The notes below the pieces were generated by a model. The model made no database searches and was not told the origin of the DNA. It saw only the letters and a program-made list of their open reading frames with translations. Both the position numbers and the translations under genes were made by a program. Shown here in pieces: positions 59,393 to 64,000 of a DNA stretch of 64,000 nt; the stretch's first letter is position 1; each line of letters begins with the position of its first letter. The DNA is from Candidatus Saccharibacteria bacterium UBA5148 (GTDB taxonomy: Bacteria; Patescibacteriota; Saccharimonadia; Saccharimonadales; UBA4665): positions 66,174 through 130,173 of the forward strand of contig DHXU01000007.1 in NCBI GenBank assembly GCA_002413835.1, read 5' to 3'.

Positions 59393-60783
59393 TGTCACAC
59401 GAAGCTTGCCCTATCGGCCCACGGGGTGGCGAACTTACTGACATAGATATGTTTGCTCGGCGTTTACTACTGCCGCTCGTGCCGGAACTTATCACTGATC
59501 CTGATCTGGTGCTCGAGCCACGATATGCCAGTCGCTATGCAGACCTCGTTGAAGCCGCAGCCAGTCAGCACCTGGGCATGATGGCCGAGCTTGATCAGCG
59601 CACCAGCTTCGCCGAGCGGGTCGCCAGCGGCAAGGCCGCATATGTATATCTGAGGGAATATGTTCCGGCGCTCAGTCCGGATTACTGGGACTGGACCGAC
59701 GTGCTGGTGGACCAACTTGGTGACATACCTCCTGGTATAGAGATGACAGTTATCGCTTGTGTCGGGCTGGAGTTTGAACAGGATACTATCTACCACAACC
59801 TCAAACAATACGGACATCAGACGAAGGACCATACTGCGTTTGAGGTTGTTCTGTACCTGAATGCCCAAGGGAGTGATAGTGCTTCGGTGCAGCAGACTAT
59901 GGCTGAGATTGCACGCTTTCAGAACGATTATCCATCAGTAAATTTACGGGCTATCGGTCCAGTCTTGCTTCCACCAGATCCTAAGTTATCGACAATCAAA
60001 AAGACTGCTATGGACGCTGTCGTGACGCGTTGGGCGCAGAGTCAGCAGGCCGATAATCCCAACTACACGATCGTCAGTAACGATGCCGACGCTGCCTACC
60101 TGCACCCGGAATACCTGGCCCGGTATGCGACGGAGATGGCCCAGCATCCGGAGACAGACATCGCGGTACAAACTATGGATCTGGATCATAAGGCATTCCG
60201 TCAGCTGGGCGCTGAGTTCTTACTCGGCTCCCGCGTCCGGCAATCTGTCGAAAGGCAGATGGATACCAACTCCGGGTTATTCTATCCGGAAGGTGGTGAC
60301 ACTGCTCTGAGACCTGCAGTCTACTGTGCGCTCGGAGGATTGATGCCGGAGCTTCCATACGGCGAAGATTACGGCCTAGGCAAACTGCTGATACACTACC
60401 GCGGCGGCACGCACAGTTTGGTGAAACTTGCACCGTGTGAGGTGGGTATTCAGACATCTGCTCGGCGGCCAGCCTACCAGTACGCTCAGAGCATTGAGGC
60501 CAGCTATAATTCCCGCGACAATGTAGAGGATAATGATGCTGTGCACCGTGTACGCTACAGCGAGCTGGAAACTATCTTGCCGCTGGAAGCGCGTATTGCA
60601 CTCGATATTTCTCGGATTCTTGAACTCTTTGGCGGCTTCGGTCTGCCAGCGGACCATCCGATCGTTCCGGCGCTGTTTACATATTACGGCGTGGAACTCG
60701 AGTCAACCGCGGACGGATATGTCATTCATGATGCATCAGCCTACGCCCAGGCATACCAACGACAATTCGGAGGAGTAGTCTAA
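59392..60783 (+). CDS. GT-A-fold glycosyltransferase-like protein
   Basis: This 463-residue protein has an internal GT2-like core with FEVVLYLNAQGSDSAS, YTIVSNDADAAYLHPEYL (DxD-type acidic triad) and GGLMPELPYGEDYGLGKLL. An N-terminal helical part of about 100 residues and a C-terminal helical part flank it. It is soluble. It probably moves a sugar from a nucleotide donor. The acceptor is unknown, perhaps an intermediate made by the radical SAM enzyme. It starts at the last base of the EEP gene. Confidence 0.7.
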   Translation: MSHEACPIGPRGGELTDIDMFARRLLLPLVPELITDPDLVLEPRYASRYADLVEAAASQHLGMMAELDQRTSFAERVASGKAAYVYLREYVPALSPDYWDWTDVLVDQLGDIPPGIEMTVIACVGLEFEQDTIYHNLKQYGHQTKDHTAFEVVLYLNAQGSDSASVQQTMAEIARFQNDYPSVNLRAIGPVLLPPDPKLSTIKKTAMDAVVTRWAQSQQADNPNYTIVSNDADAAYLHPEYLARYATEMAQHPETDIAVQTMDLDHKAFRQLGAEFLLGSRVRQSVERQMDTNSGLFYPEGGDTALRPAVYCALGGLMPELPYGEDYGLGKLLIHYRGGTHSLVKLAPCEVGIQTSARRPAYQYAQSIEASYNSRDNVEDNDAVHRVRYSELETILPLEARIALDISRILELFGGFGLPADHPIVPALFTYYGVELESTADGYVIHDASAYAQAYQRQFGGVV

Positions 60784-60784
60784 C

Positions 60785-61843
60785 ATGTCGAAGTCCGAAT
60801 TCATCGAAGAAGCCGCCCAGGAGTATATAGATTCACCCAATGAAACGAAGTGGATTACTGATGATCTGCGGAGTGATTTACGTGGCTATTACCGGTCGAC
60901 TACTATGCTTGAGCATCAACCACTGCGCACAGATTTTTTGATTACCAAGGCAGTTCGTACTGCAGGCTGGGCAGCGCTGTGGCATGTCGTCACTGACAGG
61001 GTGATTACCAACACTTTGCCTATACTACAGAGTGACCCCACTCGATTACTAGACGGCATAGATCGAATGCATGGACCACACCATGCCTTACTGACTGTCG
61101 GCACGCGGTTGCTTACCGAGGCGTCAAGTCAGGTACTTGATACCGACGAGACCAATCCCGACCGGGTGTACGCACCGCTCTGGGAACAAGTTGGAAACAT
61201 CCAAGGCGAATATCGTGCAAGCTGGGCAAAACTGGATAACCAGCGGATTGCAGCCGGCATAGATAAGCCATTGAGCCCGCCCTTCATACCGGGTGGCAAA
61301 AATAACATCAGTGACATTTGGACGGGCAGCGCTGCTGACATCATGGCAACGTGTCTGTGGACTATCGCGAACTGGAGAGCCTCTGCAGCCACCGCCGTGA
61401 GCGGATCGCCAGACGGACAAACTGATAAAACATTACAAGCGGTCGATGTCTTAAACTGGGCGACGACAATGAACCGCTCGGTCAACCTTGTCCTCAACCC
61501 TGCATTGTTCGACGACGTCCCTGAAGATCTGACGGAGTCATTCTTTACCCAGCATGGTGATATGTTCGTAGCTCCGGACGATGCAGCCACGACGTGTCGC
61601 TGGGCCCATAAGTCACTGCAAAACGGACCATGGCCAGCGCCCGGTAACTGTGCCGGCCGTATATGGCTGACACCCAGACTGTCACAGCAGCAAATGAATG
61701 CTCACCGTCTCTTCGCATATGCCGCTGGTCGGGCTTCGCGCAATATCGACGGAACTGAGACGGGCCGTTATAACAGCGGCCTGGCGATGCTGACTATTGG
61801 TGCACTACTTGCCGAGCATACTATCTACCAGGGGAAAATATAA
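60785..61843 (+). CDS. Uncharacterised protein of the radical SAM/GGDEF locus
   Basis: This 352-residue soluble, mainly helical protein, without recognised domains, includes AVRTAGWAALWHVVTDRV, LLTEASSQVLDTDE and HRLFAYAAGRASRNIDGTE. GGAGG lies before its ATG, one base after the GT stop. It is followed one base later by the GGDEF gene. Its position suggests a scaffold or effector of the locus. I do not assign a function. Confidence 0.75.
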   Translation: MSKSEFIEEAAQEYIDSPNETKWITDDLRSDLRGYYRSTTMLEHQPLRTDFLITKAVRTAGWAALWHVVTDRVITNTLPILQSDPTRLLDGIDRMHGPHHALLTVGTRLLTEASSQVLDTDETNPDRVYAPLWEQVGNIQGEYRASWAKLDNQRIAAGIDKPLSPPFIPGGKNNISDIWTGSAADIMATCLWTIANWRASAATAVSGSPDGQTDKTLQAVDVLNWATTMNRSVNLVLNPALFDDVPEDLTESFFTQHGDMFVAPDDAATTCRWAHKSLQNGPWPAPGNCAGRIWLTPRLSQQQMNAHRLFAYAAGRASRNIDGTETGRYNSGLAMLTIGALLAEHTIYQGKI

Positions 61844-61844
61844 G

Positions 61845-62570
61845 ATGAGCGAGTCCGAAGCCTTTGACAGCAACGCCTACCGTCGGCTGCGTGGTACTGT
61901 GAACGGTTGCCTCGCAGGGCTGCGGGCCACGCATCCGGCATTTCAAAATCCGGGTGACCTGCGGCGTGCCTTGCCAGCCGCCCGGCTAGCTGCCTACACC
62001 GCAGCCAGCGTTATGGCTGACAAACTGGACACCGCCCAGACGCGTACCCGGTCTGCGCAGACGATCAGCCGTACCGATCCGTTTACTAAGCTCGATAACC
62101 GCCATGGCTACGACGAAACTGTCCGCGCCGGCCTTGAACGGGCCCACAAACTCGGCAAGCCAGCGACTCTGCTGATGTTCGACCTGAACAATATCGACGT
62201 CGTGAACGTCGAGCAGGGCCGAGTCGAAGGCGACCGCTGGATACTGGAAACGGCGGCAATTCTCGTGAACAATGCGGCTGATACAGAACGCCCGGCCCGC
62301 TGGGGCGGCGATGAATATTGTCTGCTGCGGATGGATGCCGACGAATCAAATACCGAAGCCTGGTGGACAGGTGTAAGCGCAGAGTTTGTCGACTTGCAGA
62401 TACATATCAGTGCCGGAGCAGCAACCTATCATCCGAATCGCGAACCGCAGCTCGATGTCGAAGCCACGCTCTCGGCACTCAGTGACAGAGCTGACGCAGC
62501 ACTGTACGACGCCAAAGACGCCTCCAAACAGTTGGGCGGCTGCCTGTTACGCATAGCCTCGCAGTCCTAA
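61845..62570 (+). CDS. GGDEF-domain protein (GGDEY variant)
   Basis: This 241-residue protein has an N-terminal helical region of about 75 residues (LRATHPAFQNPGDLRRALPA) and a GGDEF domain with DPFTKLDNRHGYDETV, LLMFDLNNIDVVN and ARWGGDEYCLLRMD. The signature GGDEY is close to consensus and may still be active. The architecture is the same as the divergent GGDEF gene at 55800. ATG 61845 follows AGGGGA. No membrane part or sensor domain is visible. Confidence 0.85.
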   Translation: MSESEAFDSNAYRRLRGTVNGCLAGLRATHPAFQNPGDLRRALPAARLAAYTAASVMADKLDTAQTRTRSAQTISRTDPFTKLDNRHGYDETVRAGLERAHKLGKPATLLMFDLNNIDVVNVEQGRVEGDRWILETAAILVNNAADTERPARWGGDEYCLLRMDADESNTEAWWTGVSAEFVDLQIHISAGAATYHPNREPQLDVEATLSALSDRADAALYDAKDASKQLGGCLLRIASQS

Positions 62571-62603
62571 CCCGCTTGAAGCAAAAAGTACCGACGTAAT
62601 AGA

Positions 62604-64000
62604 TTACAGGTTCCACTTCCAGTCGCGAATTTCAGGCATGTCAATGCCATGCGCATTAATGTAATTAGTGTGCTCAATTAATTTCATCTCCATCATTTCT
62701 TTCAGCTGCTGGGCCGCTTCGCCCGCTACTTGTGCGCGGTTGATGACATCTATCACGAGGTGAAAACGATCCATGTCGTTGCGGACGGTCATATCAAAGG
62801 CGGTGGTGATGCTACCCTCTTCCTTGTAGCCACGGACGTGTAGATTACGGTTGGTGCGGCGATATGTCAGTCGATGGATTAACCACGGGTAGCCATGGAA
62901 TGCAAAGGTGATTTCCTTGTCACGGGTAAAGATGTCGTCGTAATCCGGGTCGCTCAAACCATGCGGATGCTCCGTGTTTGGCTCGAGGCGCATCAGGTCA
63001 ACGACGTTAACGACTCGAATTTTCAAATCGGGTAAGCGTTTGCGCAGAATTGATACTGCGGCCAGTGTTTCTAGTGTCGGAACGTCACCTGCACATGCCA
63101 TCACGACATCAGGCTCACCCGATTGGTCATTACTGGCCCAGTCCCAGACGCTGACGCCACGGGAGCAGTGGGTCACAGCTTCCTCCATGGACAGCCACTG
63201 TTGACTGTCATGTTTGCCGGTGATGGTCAGATTAATATAATTACGGCTGCGCAAGCAATGGTCCATAACAGACAATAGACAGTTGGCATCCGGCGGTAAA
63301 TAGATGCGGACGATTTCAGATTTTTTGTTAAGCAGATGATCGATGAAACCGGGATCCTGGTGGGTAAAGCCGTTGTGATCCTGCCGCCAGACGTGGGAGG
63401 TAAGTAGGTAGTTAAGCGAAGAAATATCTGCTCGCCAAGGCAGTTCCGATGACATCTTAATCCATTTGGCGTGTTGGTTCACCATTGAGTCGACGATACG
63501 GATGAATGCTTCATAGCTATGAAACAACCCGTGCCTACCGGTGAGTAAATAACCCTCCAGCCAGCCCTGCGCCTGATGTTCGCTCAGCATCGAGTCCAAA
63601 ACCGCCCCGCTGGTTGCCAGGAATTCATCAGTGTCTTTGACGCGGGCCGTCCACTGGCGATTAGTGGCTTCAAGAACTGCTTCCAGCCGGTTAGAGACCA
63701 GCTCGTCTGGCCCAAAAATCCTAAAGTTATGTTGTTGCCCATTGAGTTTAATGATGTCTCGTAAGTACGGACCGAGAGCGTGCACATTGCCCTCGTTGCA
63801 GATGCTGCGGGCTGAAACATCAACGGCATAGTCACGAAAGTCTGGTAAATGTAGCTCCCGTAACAGGTTGCCGCCGTTCGCATGGCTATTGGCGCTCATC
63901 CGTCGGTCGGCGGTCGGCGATAGCTCGGCAATTGCTGGAAGCAGCCGGCCGTTGTCGTCAAATAGTTCTTGGGGCTTATAACTTTTCAGCCAGTCTTCTA
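62604..64000 (-). CDS. xfp: Xylulose-5-phosphate/fructose-6-phosphate phosphoketolase, 5' end outside window
   Basis: The C-terminal 465 or so residues of a phosphoketolase are visible, with ELHLPDFRDYAVDV, FRIFGPDELVSNRLEAVLE, FHSYEAFIRIVDSM, VWRQDHNGFTHQDPGFIDHL and PDVVMACAGDVPTLETLA. It splits xylulose-5-P or fructose-6-P to acetyl-P and a shorter sugar phosphate, using thiamine diphosphate. The frame stays open past the ATG at 63899 to the window edge with proper sequence (EDWLKSYKPQELF), so the true start lies beyond. It converges with the GGDEF gene. Confidence 0.95.
   Translation of the reverse strand, partial: EDWLKSYKPQELFDDNGRLLPAIAELSPTADRRMSANSHANGGNLLRELHLPDFRDYAVDVSARSICNEGNVHALGPYLRDIIKLNGQQHNFRIFGPDELVSNRLEAVLEATNRQWTARVKDTDEFLATSGAVLDSMLSEHQAQGWLEGYLLTGRHGLFHSYEAFIRIVDSMVNQHAKWIKMSSELPWRADISSLNYLLTSHVWRQDHNGFTHQDPGFIDHLLNKKSEIVRIYLPPDANCLLSVMDHCLRSRNYINLTITGKHDSQQWLSMEEAVTHCSRGVSVWDWASNDQSGEPDVVMACAGDVPTLETLAAVSILRKRLPDLKIRVVNVVDLMRLEPNTEHPHGLSDPDYDDIFTRDKEITFAFHGYPWLIHRLTYRRTNRNLHVRGYKEEGSITTAFDMTVRNDMDRFHLVIDVINRAQVAGEAAQQLKEMMEMKLIEHTNYINAHGIDMPEIRDWKWNL

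Noticed and set aside
1..64000. Recoded UGA stop codons
   Set aside because: Many well-conserved genes (for example nusB, cyoB) end in TGA at the right length, so the code is standard.
1..64000. CRISPR arrays and complete insertion sequences
   Set aside because: No regularly spaced direct repeats and no transposase genes with terminal inverted repeats were seen.

Overview
The window looks like a chromosomal segment of a Candidatus Saccharibacteria (TM7) bacterium, probably an environmental, respiration-capable lineage. This rests on recognised gene families, not a database search. Supporting signs are standard-code genes of moderate GC, compact gene packing, a complete cytochrome bo3-type quinol oxidase operon (known from soil and groundwater TM7), GFAHI-type pilin-like membrane proteins, phage-fibre-like surface proteins, and tracts of actinobacterial character. 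Actinobacteria are the usual hosts of Saccharibacteria. UGA is used as a stop, which argues against Gracilibacteria and Absconditabacteria.

Layout. 1-7.6 kb is accessory: an NlpC/P60-like protein coupled to one of two tandem paralogues of unknown function, a GC-rich patch with actinobacterial-type genes abutting a truncated gene, a secreted lectin-like protein, an 854-residue fibre with an embedded polysaccharide deacetylase domain, and tRNA-Ala(GGC). 7.7-12.7 kb holds cell-wall genes (MurF, D-Ala-D-Ala ligase) and a winged-helix/degenerate-NUDIX regulator. 12.7-20.9 kb is the information-processing core: a putative leucine leader peptide, LeuRS with an inserted NUDIX domain, bL32, NusB-NUDIX-RNase III, bS16, KhpA and TrmD. 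21-30.7 kb carries nickel superoxide dismutase with its protease, a PIG-L deacetylase, a CHASE3 histidine kinase between two CheY-like regulators, a KefB-type antiporter and a glycosyltransferase. 30.7-35.6 kb is cyoABCDE. 35.7-55.7 kb mixes a minimal ATP-dependent ligase, two MarR/MFS drug-efflux loci, an LPxTG-type surface protein, several exported proteins, an MprF-like protein and small housekeeping enzymes. 55.8-62.6 kb is an unusual locus: a GGDEF gene facing a five-gene run (radical SAM, EEP phosphatase, glycosyltransferase, unknown protein, second GGDEF protein). The window ends inside a phosphoketolase gene.

Two gene-expression features recur. Many genes have a -10 hexamer ending 6-7 bases before the start codon and no ribosome binding site, which predicts leaderless mRNAs. 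Three genes (cyoE, an MFS exporter, a GGDEF protein) have no usable ATG/GTG/TTG at the expected N-terminus, but each has an ATC or ATT exactly 7 bases after a good Shine-Dalgarno sequence. The most system-like candidates are the radical SAM/EEP/GT/GGDEF locus, the leuS leader peptide with the LeuRS-NUDIX fusion, and a short ASGG module shared by three otherwise unrelated exported proteins.
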